Part shown: piece after piece, positions 21,312 through 31,763 of the stretch
Numbering within the stretch: the stretch's first letter is position 1
How the letters are laid out: each line of letters begins with the position of its first letter
NCBI GenBank assembly: GCA_917880885.1
Contig: OU862920.1
Location: 2,108,001 to 2,172,000, forward strand
Direction: 5' to 3'
DNA: 64,000 bases
Origin: Limnephilus marmoratus
Lineage: Eukaryota; Arthropoda; Insecta; Trichoptera; Limnephilidae
Program-made: the position numbers and the translations under genes
Notes under the pieces: model-generated
What the model saw: only the letters and a program-made list of their open reading frames with translations
Told to the model about the DNA's origin: nothing
Databases searched by the model: none

Positions 21312-21770
21312 TTTCAATTCAATTCAATTCAATTTATTTATTCTTTAAAAACATTACAAAATTAAAAATTTTAATGCATTTTTAAATATATCTGTAACAG
21401 TATTACATTAAACATTAAATTAAATATATAAATGGTAGGCAAAAAAAAAAAAAAAACTATATAAGCATTAATTGAGCTTGCCTTTTAAAAGCAGCTTCAC
21501 TGACGCTAAATATGTCGATATCCGAATTAATTCTGTTCAACAGCAAGATTGCTCTCCCGACTGGCATAACCATTGGCAGGTTAGTTCTGCAAGCCGGGAG
21601 ATAAAACAGTCTATGCTGTCGATGACGGAGATAACCATCGGGAACATAGAAACTAATGCTCTCCATGATAGCCGAGTTTTCGAACCTTCCACGAATCAGT
21701 CTGAAGAAATGTGTTACAATGAGCACATCCCTTCTAACCCGTAGAAGGGATGTGCTGATGATTTGATTTT
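21312..21770 (-). pseudogene. Jockey-like LINE 3' end inside the fold-back arm
   Basis: The minus strand encodes IRGRFENSAIMESISFYVPD, RACRTNLP-like sequence and GRAILLLNRINSDIDIF, the C-terminus of Jockey-like RTs, then a 3' tail ending in repeated TTGAA/AATTC words at 21315-21335. The fold-back arm resumes after it with TTTGATTTTTTAGGAATT, so the LINE inserted after the arm existed. It is truncated to the last 85 residues. Confidence 0.7.
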
Positions 21771-21859
21771 TTAGGAATTTCCCCCATAAACCGAACTTTA
21801 GCCAAATATGTCATGTACAAGCATCCTATGAAAATCCTACGAAAATCTTAGTAAAAATT

Positions 21860-22592
21860 TAAAGTTTTTTTATTTTTAAATAAATAAATCCAATATTTGG
21901 GCCCGTGACGTCACTTCATGAAAATGTCCCATCTCCGAAAATGTTCGTATTAATGTTGTAAAATACCACACTGATTTATTTTTTTTATATGGCAACCCTT
22001 TGATTTCAGGCGAATTTTTTAATTTGACATTTAACTTTCACTAGATTTTTTGTTTGTTCTCTGCGAACTTATCATTCGGTTTGACTTTTTGACAGATATT
22101 ATGAAGAGAACCCCGTACATTTTACGCTGTCTGTACGTGTTTTAGAGGTATAATGCTAGTGGTGCTGATTTTAACAAAATCAAATTTTATAATATTCTTA
22201 TTATTATTATAATTAACAAGTACAAGTATATTATATTGGATTTAGTAATATAGACGTTGAATATTATAAAGATTTATGATCAATAAGATGGATCAAGGAA
22301 AAAAATATTTATAAGATGTAATATTTTTGGTATGCCTCGTTATTCTCCTGTGCCCTTTCTTGTGGAAAACGTTCTTTTTTATAAATGATTTTCGGCTATG
22401 TAATTATCGTTTTTTCGCACCCATAAAATTATGTCCCTCTTTCCGGTTTATAAAAAATGGTCGGATTTTTCGGATTAAAATTTTCAAAAAATCGCCAGGG
22501 TTTCAAAATTACGATTATAAAAAAAAATTCAGAATGTCTTGCCTTAACCGGAAATTTAAAAAAAAAAAAGTGATGCAAGTGGCCTATTCATA
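21860..22592 (+). repeat. Dispersed repeat family A, copy 1
   Basis: Matches, in reverse complement, 31167-31763 plus 33175-33330. Shared words include GTGACGTCACTTCATG, TTTGACTTTTTGACAGATAT, TTGGTATGCCTCGTTATTCT and TTCGCACCCATAAAATTATG. This copy is uninterrupted whereas the mate carries a LINE. The open frame 22327-22632 runs through the repeat and has no domain. Confidence 0.75.
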
Positions 22593-23845
22593 CAATCAAT
22601 ATCGCAGTTCTGTATTGTTGTTTTTTTTTTAATGTAAAATTCCTATCTCCCAAGTCTTCAGTTAGTTGTTCATAAAACTGTTTGCAGAAAAATATGTAGG
22701 TATCTTTGGAAAATATGTATCTCCATTCTCGGTTTTTATGTAAACTTCCTAACTCCGATTTGAAATAGAAAGCTTTAACTTACAAAAGTTAAATGATTGA
22801 AAATAAATTTCGAAATACATTTTATATATTAGGTTTGGAACATAAATAAAAACAATGACCCGTCTTTCATTTTTTTTCACTACGAGGTTTTTTGTGCCTC
22901 CTGTAAAATTTGACATTTGGTGGTTACGCGTTCTACGAATTAATGCGACGATATGTATTAATATTTAACAATAATCATTTCAAGGAGTAATAAAACATAA
23001 TATTTAATTAAATAGTTCGTAGCGAATGGGTTCGCCACAATTTCAAACGCTCCCATTGTATGTACGGCAGAATGGATGAGCCTGTGATGCAACCATTCTG
23101 AGATTTAGAATTGAATTTGTGTTAGCATTCATGGAATTATAGTTATAATACTTAAAATAAATGTTACGTGAACGGGACTCGCAAGCACCCACAGCATTAA
23201 TGATGCTGGTTGTTGTTATTCTGACTTATATGTCAACGGCTACTGTTGATGTTTCATCCATCAGGATCAGGTAATCAGAACATATTAAACTAAAAAAATT
23301 ATAAATATTTTTTCTACAAATTTTGCATAGCTCCTTCAGATACGTCAATTCACTTTATGCTCTAAAGCATGGGTCGGCAACCTGCGGCCCGCGAGGGGTC
23401 TTGGTGCGGCCGGCAAGATTCTCGCCGCAAATTGGAGTCGAGTTCAGACTTAGAAGAGATGAAATGTTGAATGGAGGGGAGGCAATTTTAGATAGCGCTT
23501 GATAGGAGAGAGGATATTTATTTAGAGAGGGACAACCAAAAAAATATGTGATCTAAAGTTCCCACATCTAGACCACAGAATGTACAATCTGGGGAGTCAA
23601 GGATGTGAATTTTAAAAAGGTGAGAAGGAACCGAACAAAGTCAGTTTCTCATTTGAATAAGTGAGGAAATTTCTTTTTTGGAAAAATGGAGGAATTTTTG
23701 AAACCACGGTTTTGATGGGATAGTCTTTTAAAATAATAAAATATCAGATAGGGAATATGGTTTACGAGGGTAACAATAGAATTGGATGATCCTTGTTTTG
23801 ATTTCTTGCATTATCGAATTCACAGGAAATATGCTTTATTATTAA
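22593..23845. other. Intergenic or intronic DNA with a hAT-like end
   Basis: No gene recognised. At 23369-23395 the sequence ATGGGTCGGCAACCTGCGGC looks like one terminus of a hAT MITE; no partner end was located. Confidence 0.3.
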
Positions 23846-24192
23846 GGCGGCTCCTAGACGCTACAATAACATTGTTCAATATATTTTATTGTACAAGATT
23901 GAAATGCGCTTAGAATCCAAACGATCAGTTACATTGCACAATAAAATGATCGATTATATTGCACAATAAACGAACTGCTCAATGTTTTTCGAGTTGATAA
24001 AATGAAAAATTGAAAAAATATTGTGCAATACTGACCCAACACGATGCAATGGAAAAATTTGGTGCAATAAAAATTAAACTCGCTCAAACTTTTGTTTAAT
24101 CATTGAGCAATCTTCAATATTAACCCTAAACGGTCAATAATATTGCATAATTCGTAATATTGAGCAATATAATTGATCGTCTAGGGGCCGCC
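23846..24192. mobile_element. MITE with TAA target duplication
   Basis: Ends GGCGGCTCCTAGACG and, inverted, GGCGGCCCCTAGACGATCAA, flanked by TAA at 23843-23845 and 24193-24195. A 3-bp TAA/TTA duplication suggests the PIF/Harbinger superfamily. The interior is AT-rich with many short CAATATTG/TTGCACAAT words on both strands. There is no coding capacity. Confidence 0.65.
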
Positions 24193-24654
24193 TAAGTAAC
24201 TTAACAACATCTATTATTATATATGTATTTTTTTACAAATACAATGTGAAAAGAGATTAAATGTAAACATTTTTACGTAATTATTATATTTTTCAACTAT
24301 CAAGACGATTTAAGGTGCGAATCTTTGTTTCTATGAGTAATCTTGTTAATAATATAACAAAAGTTGTAGAAATGGTTATATGAGTACGCAGTTCATTATA
24401 GAACCGTTTGCTTAGAATTTAACAAAAAATATAGTATGCATATATACTTGGAGGCATATCTTTTTTTAAATTCTAAGTTACAAAAATTAAAACATACATA
24501 TGTATCGTGATTAATATTTTTGTCTGTTCATTCATAACATGTCATAGTTAAATGAAGGAATATATTATTATGATTTTCGAAATATTGTACGCTGATGGTT
24601 CAACTCGTTCAATGTAAATGAAATATGTTCGAAAGATTATCATGATTAATTTTT

Positions 24655-24775
24655 TTCTCCTTTAGGCAATGTTTCAAACAGCCTTACAGTATGCATCATC
24701 TGCCCTGATGTTGGTCACTGTAACGCTAATCGATACTGTAATGGCCATAATAACTCAAAAATTAATAATGATAAT
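24655..24775. repeat. Fold-back repeat, relic copy 4
   Basis: GGCAATGTTTCAAACAGCCT ... CATCTGCCCTGATGTTGGTC, ACTGTAACGCTAATCGATAC and an outer AATAACTCAAAAATTAATAA follow the order of the copy at 13140-13345 with many substitutions. Flanking 24193-24654 and 24776-24981 show no gene. Confidence 0.5.
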
Positions 24776-24981
24776 AACGTTACCACACAATTGGTAATAC
24801 CCCCGTCCTCTACTTATTATTTGATGCATTTGCTCAGGAATTAAATTTATGTTTTAATTAAGGTAAAATGGTAGCGATTAATGCGGTAGTATGATTAGAA
24901 CCCCCCCTCCCCCCTGTAAACTAGCTGACTGGCAAACAAGTGATTGTTAATTATTGTTTCGTTTGTTTTTCTGTCACACAG

Positions 24982-25234
24982 CCACACTTCACAGGAAAGT
25001 TAAGAAAGTAATCCTCGTTGATTAAAATACTAACATGGGGGATAAAATGAATGATATATTTCCGGACTTGCTACAACATTGGCAAGCCAACAGCAGCCCG
25101 GTGGCAGCGGCCAGCACCACGTCCCAGGCCGGGCCCCCAGCCGTTTCCACCTCAGCTGTCTCCACCAGCGTCCCCAAGCCCAGGGGCCCCACCGTGCCAC
25201 CCAGCCATAAAGACAAGGACGTCACGGATCATCG
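24982..25234 (+). CDS. GIGYF-like host gene, first coding exon
   Basis: The acceptor is TTTTTCTGTCACACAG at 24981 and the donor ATCG|GTAAGT at 25234. ATG 25035 is preceded in frame by TAA 25023-25025, so it is the start; the context AACATGG is favourable (A at -3, G at +4). It encodes 66 residues plus two bases of the next codon. MNDIFPDLLQHW is followed by a low-complexity Ala/Ser/Pro/Thr stretch (residues about 20-55) and the basic-acidic HKDKDVTDHR. GC-rich codon use contrasts with the introns. It joins 26560 in phase. Confidence 0.7.
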
Positions 25235-25886
25235 GTAAGTTCTTTTTCTCTTCTAACATTTTTATTTCAAAATGCATTCCAGGTCTGTTCTCATTTTTTA
25301 CATTTGTCCAATTATATATACACAAATTTCATATTAAGTAAATGATTCAATTAAAAGTTATGATTCCTAAATTAAACTATTGTATTTACATTCTTCCTTC
25401 TATATATCTTGAATATACACACTATGCTTTTCTTCTGTTAACTCAGTAGTGATAATAATTCCGTTCATGTTACTGTGCTATTCATATTATAATTTGTTTT
25501 AACCACTTGGTCCCAAAAGCTTGTTTTCGCTATAATATAATATTATCAGATATTATGACGTACGAGGCGTTCGTGATTAAATGATCTAGAATCTTAACAG
25601 AATATAGCGACGGCTTAGAGTTAAAATATTGTAGATATCCATAAATCATCATATTGAGAAAAATTAAATTGAAAGTTTACAATTTCAAAAATAAAAGATA
25701 AGTTTAATAATTTTATCTTAAAATCGGTAAATATGGAATTTTAAAAATAATTTTTCAATTGTAATATAATATATTTGACCATGCAGATTAAAGCTTTCAT
25801 TCCAATATAGCGACTGATGCCGTTGTATCTGCAGTGTTATCGGTCAAAATCATTGTGTTGATGTAAAAACAATATTTTGCCATTAA

Positions 25887-26049
25887 GAGGAAAGTTCGCG
25901 TGGCCCTTTTCAGCCCGTTTCATACAAATCTTAATTGTGAATTTATAGAATATACAAATAAATATAAATCTTAATTGGGTATTGTGATCTCAAATCCAAC
26001 ATTATGATTTGTATGAAACGGGCCGAAAAGGGTAGCGCAATTGTCCCTT
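25887..26049. mobile_element. TTAA-flanked hairpin MITE in an intron
   Basis: The arms CCCTTTTCAGCCCGTTTCAT, ACAAATC and their complement (GATTTGTATGAAACGGGCCG, AAAAGGG) form a stem of about 40 bp. TTAA lies at both ends (25883-25886, 26050-26053), fitting a piggyBac-type MITE. The intron 25235-26559 also holds the dispersed repeat 25500-25590 described at 11205. Confidence 0.65.
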
Positions 26050-26559
26050 TTAAAGCATTGTTTGGGGGATTAACATTAGATTTTAATTTGTATATATATC
26101 ATTGAGACAGTAGGTTTAGGAGATGAAAAATTTTAACCCAAAAAAATATATGATATCTTTGGTACATTCCAGTATGTAACTTATTATTGACCAAAATTGG
26201 AGATATAATATTTTAACTCCGACTTTACGTAATCGACATTATTATTTTTTCTCAAGATAATGGACTTGAATGAGTGAAAAATAGACTTAATCATTACATA
26301 GAAATGATTTCGTTCATGCATTGGATGTGGATAAACCGGTGCATAATCTCCTCAGGCCCCATCATCGCAAGACATTGGATTATATTTGTGCAATTTCATT
26401 TAATTTTCATGTTGTAACTGTCGTATTGCATATTTACATCAGATTAAATACAAAAATGCTCGCAAACCAAAGTCGAACAATCGAACTTTGGTAAACAATT
26501 TTATCAATTATACGTTAAAATTGTAGACACTAAAGAGTTGTTTTGTTGTTTGTATCCAG

Positions 26560-26695
26560 TTACGGACGAGAGGAGATGCTAGTGCTGTTTGACGGGAACG
26601 AAAGTCTACCCAATTATCTGACAAACAGCGAGGCACTACTTGTGAACGAGACTCAGTTACCTTTAGCATTCCGGGCGGAGAGCGAGGACGAGTTG
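26560..26695 (+). CDS. GIGYF-like host gene, exon with eIF4E/4EHP-binding-like motif
   Basis: Acceptor TTGTTTGTATCCAG|T at 26559 and donor GAGTTG|GTGAGT at 26695. Together with the previous exon it completes R67, then YGREEMLVLF (residues 68-77). GIGYF proteins carry YxYGREEML as their 4EHP-binding motif; here the first Tyr is His66. The following NESLPNYL ... QLPLAFRAESEDEL parallels the GIGYF segment after the motif in spacing and acidic end. If correct, the product would bind the cap-binding protein 4EHP and take part in translational repression in the cytoplasm. It ends in phase 0. Confidence 0.7.
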
Positions 26696-27478
26696 GTGAG
26701 TGTTGGCATTTAATAATAATACCCTGGAATTGCTGCACTGTCACACTCTGATCGGTTCTGTCCTGTACACATAATCTTATAGGGATGTCAATTAGATTCC
26801 CTTCCAACTAATGGCTTGTTGTTTTGGTGATGGCTAACTCTGATAACCTTGTGCAACCCACTGCCCACTCCATGGCACCCAGGTAACTTATATAATAAAC
26901 AGTCGGGACCTCCCTATGAAAGTGTGGTTTGTTACCTTTCTTGCTTGACCCAACCAAACCTTCTAATTTAGGGTTCTGGGAAAAATGTGTAAAATCTCCT
27001 AACACTTCGTTTAGCCGTGACTGTGTCTACATCATTTTTAGAGTCTATTTATATAACAGACTAAATTTCAAATCCCGGCGTCCGCAAGTAATTTTTATTA
27101 AATTAATTTGTCTTTCACAATGAATTAATTTAAAATAACAGGATGTTGGGAGTGGAAGAGACTCAGTATCGCCTAATATTCAGGTGAAAGACTAATATTC
27201 AGAGAGACTGCCCAATCAAATTCACTCTGACAATTAGCATTTGCCAGTCAAGCTATGTCAGTGTTTTTTAAGTGTCCACTTGTAATAATCTTTATAGCTT
27301 TCCGCTTTCCCTTGAGAGTTTTCATTGTTTTACTACTGGGCTTTAGCACTTACTTAATAAATATTTGAATCATGGCTCCGTAATGTCTTTTTGATATAAA
27401 TAATACGGATCTCCATCAATCACTAACGCAAATAAACATGGAGATGATATATTATGGTAAATATGTGCATCTCACATT

Positions 27479-27652
27479 AGCGTCTCCCACACGCACACTT
27501 CGGAGTGACCGAGTCCCGCGCCACTTCAGGCCGCCGCGCAGAAAAGTCTCACAGTGAACTGCGCTGTAAACCTATCGGTCTTTACTTTTCTGCGCGGCGG
27601 CCTGAAGTGGCGCGGGACTCAGCCGCTCCGAAGTGTGCGCGAGGGAGACGCT
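27479..27652. mobile_element. GC-rich hairpin MITE with ATT duplication
   Basis: Arms 27479-27547 and 27584-27652 are inverted repeats with about five mismatches in 69, beginning AGCGTCTCCC and meeting at CCGCGCAGAAAAGT. ATT flanks both ends (27476-27478, 27653-27655). Most mismatches are transitions. Its high GC stands out in the AT-rich intron 26696-28535. A related sequence lies at 6934-7142. It has no coding capacity. Confidence 0.75.
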
Positions 27653-28043
27653 ATTATGTCTATGTAGTTACTTTTGTAGTAGTTTTTTCATCTCAACTGA
27701 ATTCAGTGCTGTAATTAAGTTGACACACTAGACTAGAATGCTAACTAAATGCTAAAAGGTTTAAATGAGTTTTTTTAAGTTCACTTTAATGAAATCCCCC
27801 ACCCAATAATAGGTGACTGGTCTTTAAACGTAAAGATACAATTTCATTTTGTAATTATTGTTCCATCCCAAAGTTATAAATTTTCACCTACATTCCTTTT
27901 AAGTTACGAATTTTAACTACACACATTTTCCAATATTTGATTTACATTATTGCTACATGCTATTTAATATATCCAATATTATCACAGTAACATAATAAAG
28001 AATAATCGAAAACAGAATTACAGGTGTTATTTTGAGTAAATTA

Positions 28044-28253
28044 AACTTAATATGGTGTATGTTGAATACTGCTTATTAGCCAATAATTTAATATGGTCTA
28101 TGTTGAATACTGCTTACGAGCCAATAATTTAATATGGTCTATGTTGAATACTGCTTATGAGCCAATAATTTAATATGGTCTATGTTGAATACTGCTTACG
28201 AGCCAATAATTTAATATGGTCTATGTTGAATACTGCTTATGAGCCAATCATTT
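28044..28253 (+). repeat. 41-bp tandem repeat, five copies
   Basis: TATGGTCTATGTTGAATACT starts at 28051, 28092, 28133, 28174 and 28215, exactly 41 bases apart. Copies alternate between GCTTACGAG and GCTTATGAG. It lies in the intron 26696-28535 about 280 bases before the acceptor. There are no spacers, so it is not CRISPR. Confidence 0.95.
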
Positions 28254-28535
28254 AAAAATAGTTTCTTTTGGCGCTTTCAGTTAAACTGCACAAGCCTCAT
28301 AGATTTGAGCTTTCAAAATTTGAATTTGACCAATTCATGTACTGTATTCAAGTTCAGCAGTACAAAAGAAGGTGGAGTGTGTAAATCCCTAGATAATTTT
28401 TTTTTATCCTTTCTGAACATTTTTGGAAATGGTTCATAGTTCTTCCACAGTGTCGGACTTGCACCGACTATATCATATATTTACTTAAAGGAACATGATG
28501 CACGCATCCATCTAATATTGTTTTATATGATGCAG

Positions 28536-28657
28536 AATCGTCGCAACATGGGGCCTCCCAAACCCAGTTCCCGATCCACCATGGGCAAGCAACAGTTCCC
28601 ATCACAGTGCGGACGCGCAAAACCAACGTACTACTACAATCCAGCCTACTACGCCAA
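28536..28657 (+). CDS. GIGYF-like host gene, third coding exon
   Basis: Acceptor TTTTATATGATGCAG at 28535, donor GCCAA|GTAAGT at 28657. Read from phase 0 it gives NRRNMGPPKPSSRSTMGKQQ and ends PTYYYNPAYYAK, carrying two bases over. The exon is basic and Tyr-rich near its end (YYY, YY), with no domain I can name. The open frame and phase match on both sides support it. Confidence 0.65.
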
Positions 28658-30220
28658 GTAAGTACATAGCTCAGAATGTGAATTCAAAATTAATAGATTT
28701 CATTGTTTTAACCACATTTATTGTTTATAAAAAACTGACATGTTTCGTGGTCGCTTCCTCAGAGTTTACTTTCAACCTGTTGAACGTTGGATGGTATTTC
28801 GAAAAACCGTGTGAAAATTACCTTGATGAGTTCTGGTAAAATATCGATATTAAAACAAAGCAATTGTTTTTTTTTTTAACTTATTATTAATGTATATTAT
28901 ATACATATACATACATATATACATGATAATATGGTAAGAACTTTTTCCAGAATAGCTAACTAACTAAAAAAATATTAAAAAATCTCTCATTTTGGAAATA
29001 ATTGTCAAAAATTATATCCATACAAATATAAATTAATTTTATTAGTTCTCCACAAACCTGGGTATGTACCCAACATGAAAAAACACAATTCAAAGGAATT
29101 TTCAAAGAAATAATGACCTCTATACTTATTTGAAAACTTAAACATAACTTTGACAGCTACCAAAAGCCACCTGCAAATTTCATTGAAAATAATTCAGAGT
29201 AGCTATAATAATCAAATATTACCTAGGTCCCCTAGATTGATATTGGCACAAGCGAGTCTGACCTTGTCCTTCATACATTTTCTTTATATATTAGGGTTAA
29301 AATCGCATTTAAAAAACATCAAAGGCCAGCAACAATTGAGAGGTTACATTAGTTAGTGGGTATTATTAGTTAGTGTTAATTTTGAATTAAAATGATGTCA
29401 CAAAATAAGTTTGCTGTGTTTGAAGAAATAAATTGGGATGTGTAAATAACTCCAAAACTCTCTGGGCAGATACCCTAAAAATGATTTGATTGATGAATCT
29501 ATTTGCGGACAAAAATATATCAACAGAATGGAAATCAGCACTAGAAATTTAATTCAATTTAATTTTAATTTAATCTTTATTAGTCCATAATAGGTTGAGC
29601 CTCTTATCTCGCACGTGTATCACTACTACCGAAACTTCAGTACACATACATCAATAGAATTTAGCCCACGAGAGAATGAGATAGCAATAAAATATTTATT
29701 TATTACAAAGGTACTCGGTTCTAATATATATAATATAATAAATCCACAGTCCACGCAAGCCTCTTTTGGTGTAGTAGTATAAAGCACCTTAAGAACCTCA
29801 GCGGCCAGACATCTAGACCAAGGATCAAATCAATACACAATCTTCAAACCATTCCAAAATGAACAGGCAAAAGAAAGCGACTATGAAGAAGAAAATACAA
29901 ATACTAATAAGACGACCAAATATATAGGAAAAGGTGCACTGGAATTCAATGACAAAAATATGAAAAAACATCATCCTTCACATTGATAACTCTCCACTCT
30001 TGTCTACTTTAGTTTTCTGAAGGTTCCAATTGTACCGCGTTTGAATCGTACACTCTGATTTTTTTTGATGTGACTCTATATTTGTGACTCTATATGCCTA
30101 TTAATGGAGCCTTTTAGCGTCATTGACAAGACGTTCGGAACGAGTACTCACTCGTCAACTTATTTTTAAGAATCTATAGAGATTGGGTACAAAGTAATGG
30201 AGATGATGGTTTTCTTTTAG
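28658..30220 (+). other. Intron with LINE-tail debris
   Basis: Intron between coding exons 3 and 4. At 29545-29585 repeated TTCAATTTAATTTTAATTTA resembles the AATTG-type tail of the LINE at 21312, in minus orientation. Nothing else was recognised; the frame 29150-29356 has no motif. Confidence 0.5.
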
Positions 30221-30429
30221 CGTCAAATCTCGCAGCATGGCCTACACTCGCAAGGGTCCGGAGGCGAACCTGACTCGTGGTATGTCCACTTCATACATAC
30301 CCTGGAAGAATTACACCGGAGGGTACCACAGTGGCCACGATGCTAATTGCAGGCGTAACTCCGGAGAGGTCCTGGTCCCTCCCTCCCTCCAGCCGCAGAT
30401 TCAGCAGAAGCAGCAGCCACCACACTTTG
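30221..30429 (+). CDS. GIGYF-like host gene, fourth coding exon
   Basis: Acceptor TTTTCTTTTAG at 30220; the donor is TTTG|GTGATT at 30429, weaker than the others. The first base completes Asn, then VKSRSMAYTRKGPEANLTRG, an aromatic/Gly patch (IPWKNYTGGYHSGHD) and a Gln/Pro-rich end (LQPQIQQKQQPPHF). It ends with one base of a split codon. Q/P-rich low complexity is common in mRNA-regulatory proteins; no fold is recognised. Reading beyond the donor hits unrelated AT-rich codons. Confidence 0.65.
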
Positions 30430-30639
30430 GTGATTACTTATTATTATTCTCCATTCAACATGCGAGCAATATAGAATGCAATAGACATGCTCCATCCGTT
30501 GTTAGCCAATACAATGTTATTTGGCTCATTCATATTAACCCATTTTGTCAGAAGGTAAAAATACTTGCACTTTGGAATTAAATCCAAATATGTAAATGGA
30601 ATATTTGTGAAAGTATCCGAAAACTAATAAAAATAATCA

Positions 30640-30800
30640 TGTGAACAAATAGTTTCAAAAATGTCTCAACTTAAGTTTTTTTCTAACTAAAATAACTGAT
30701 TATGAAAAAAAAACACATTTATTACACAAATATATTATTTGTCACCTCACTTTTTTGTGGTTTGATGTGAAAATAATTAATAAAAAATTCTCAAAGTTTG
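30640..30800 (+). repeat. Family B repeat relic
   Basis: TCTAACTAAAATAACTGATT ... TTTGTCACCTCACTTTTTTG ... GTGAAAATAATTAATAAAAA match the same words at 33790-33900, 34000-34130, 44390-44520 and 51290-51340. The latter belongs to the complete TTAA-flanked copy 50957-51635. Confidence 0.55.
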
Positions 30801-31763
30801 ATAATGCCTCCAGAAGGCGACACAGCTGTCACACGTAATAATAATTACACAGCAGAACTTGTTTATAAACAAAATGTTTTTATTAATTTAATAATAATAA
30901 TTTTGAATATATAAAAGAAACAAAAATTCTCAAAATTTCAATTTTCTTTTCAAATTGTGATTCAAAATTTTGGTTTTATAAAGGTGTTAATTTTACTTTT
31001 TTGGTCGCCGTTCAGGCAAAAATCATCAACCATGCGCAAGTTTTGAGATATCAAATTTGTTAGAGAAATATTCTTAACCACTCAGATATTTTGCGATTAT
31101 GCAAGTTTTTTTGTCTTAAACGAACTTAAAAACTTTATGTTATTTCCGCTTCGCAGTAGGCTACCTGCATCACATTTTATAAAAAATTCCGGTTTAGGCA
31201 AATATTCTAAAACATTCTGTATTTTTTTTTTTAATCGTATTTTTGAAACCCTGGGGATTTTTTGAAAATTTCAATCTGAAAAATCAGACCATTTTTTAAA
31301 TGCCGGAAAGACGGGACATAATTTTATGGGTGCGAAAAAACGATAATTACATTCGGCTATAAGCCGAAAATCATTTTTAAAATAAAGAACGTTTTCCACA
31401 CGAATGGCACAGGAGAATAACGAGGCACACCAAAAATATTTCATCTCATAAATATTTTTTTCCTTGTTCCACCTTATTGATTATAAATCATTATAATGTT
31501 TAACGTCTATATTACAAAATCCAATGTAATAAACTTGTACTTGTAAATTATAATAATAATAAGAATATTATAAAATTTTATTTTGTTAAAATCAGCACCA
31601 TTACCATTATACCTCTAAAACAGGTACAGACAGCATAAAATATACAGGGTTCTCTTCATAATATCTGTCAAAAAGTCAAACCAAATGATAAATTCGCAGA
31701 GAACAAACAATAAATCTAGTGAATGTTAAATGTCAAATGTCAAATTCAAAAATTTGCCTGAAA

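Larger units (their letters stand above)
19665..21800. mobile_element. Fold-back element with mirrored double arms
   Basis: The outer inverted repeat AATTCGGTTTATGGG (about 19666-19680) matches 21784-21798. Each arm holds two tandem units of about 170 bp containing TTAGGCGGCGGCAAGCAATA and the complement of TTCGGAAGCATTTTGACACA: 19700-20030 on the left and, mirrored, 20968-21308 on the right. Between the arms is a 94-bp minisatellite (20167-20851). A LINE 3' fragment interrupts the right arm just inside its outer end (21312-21770). No transposase is present. Confidence 0.75.

Noticed and set aside
25022..25225. Minus-strand open frame opposite the first coding exon
   Set aside because: Mirror of the GC-rich exon; the plus strand has the start, stop-before-start and splice signals.
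28044..28253. Regular 41-bp repeat as a CRISPR array
   Set aside because: Repeats are directly adjacent with no variable spacers, in a eukaryotic intron.
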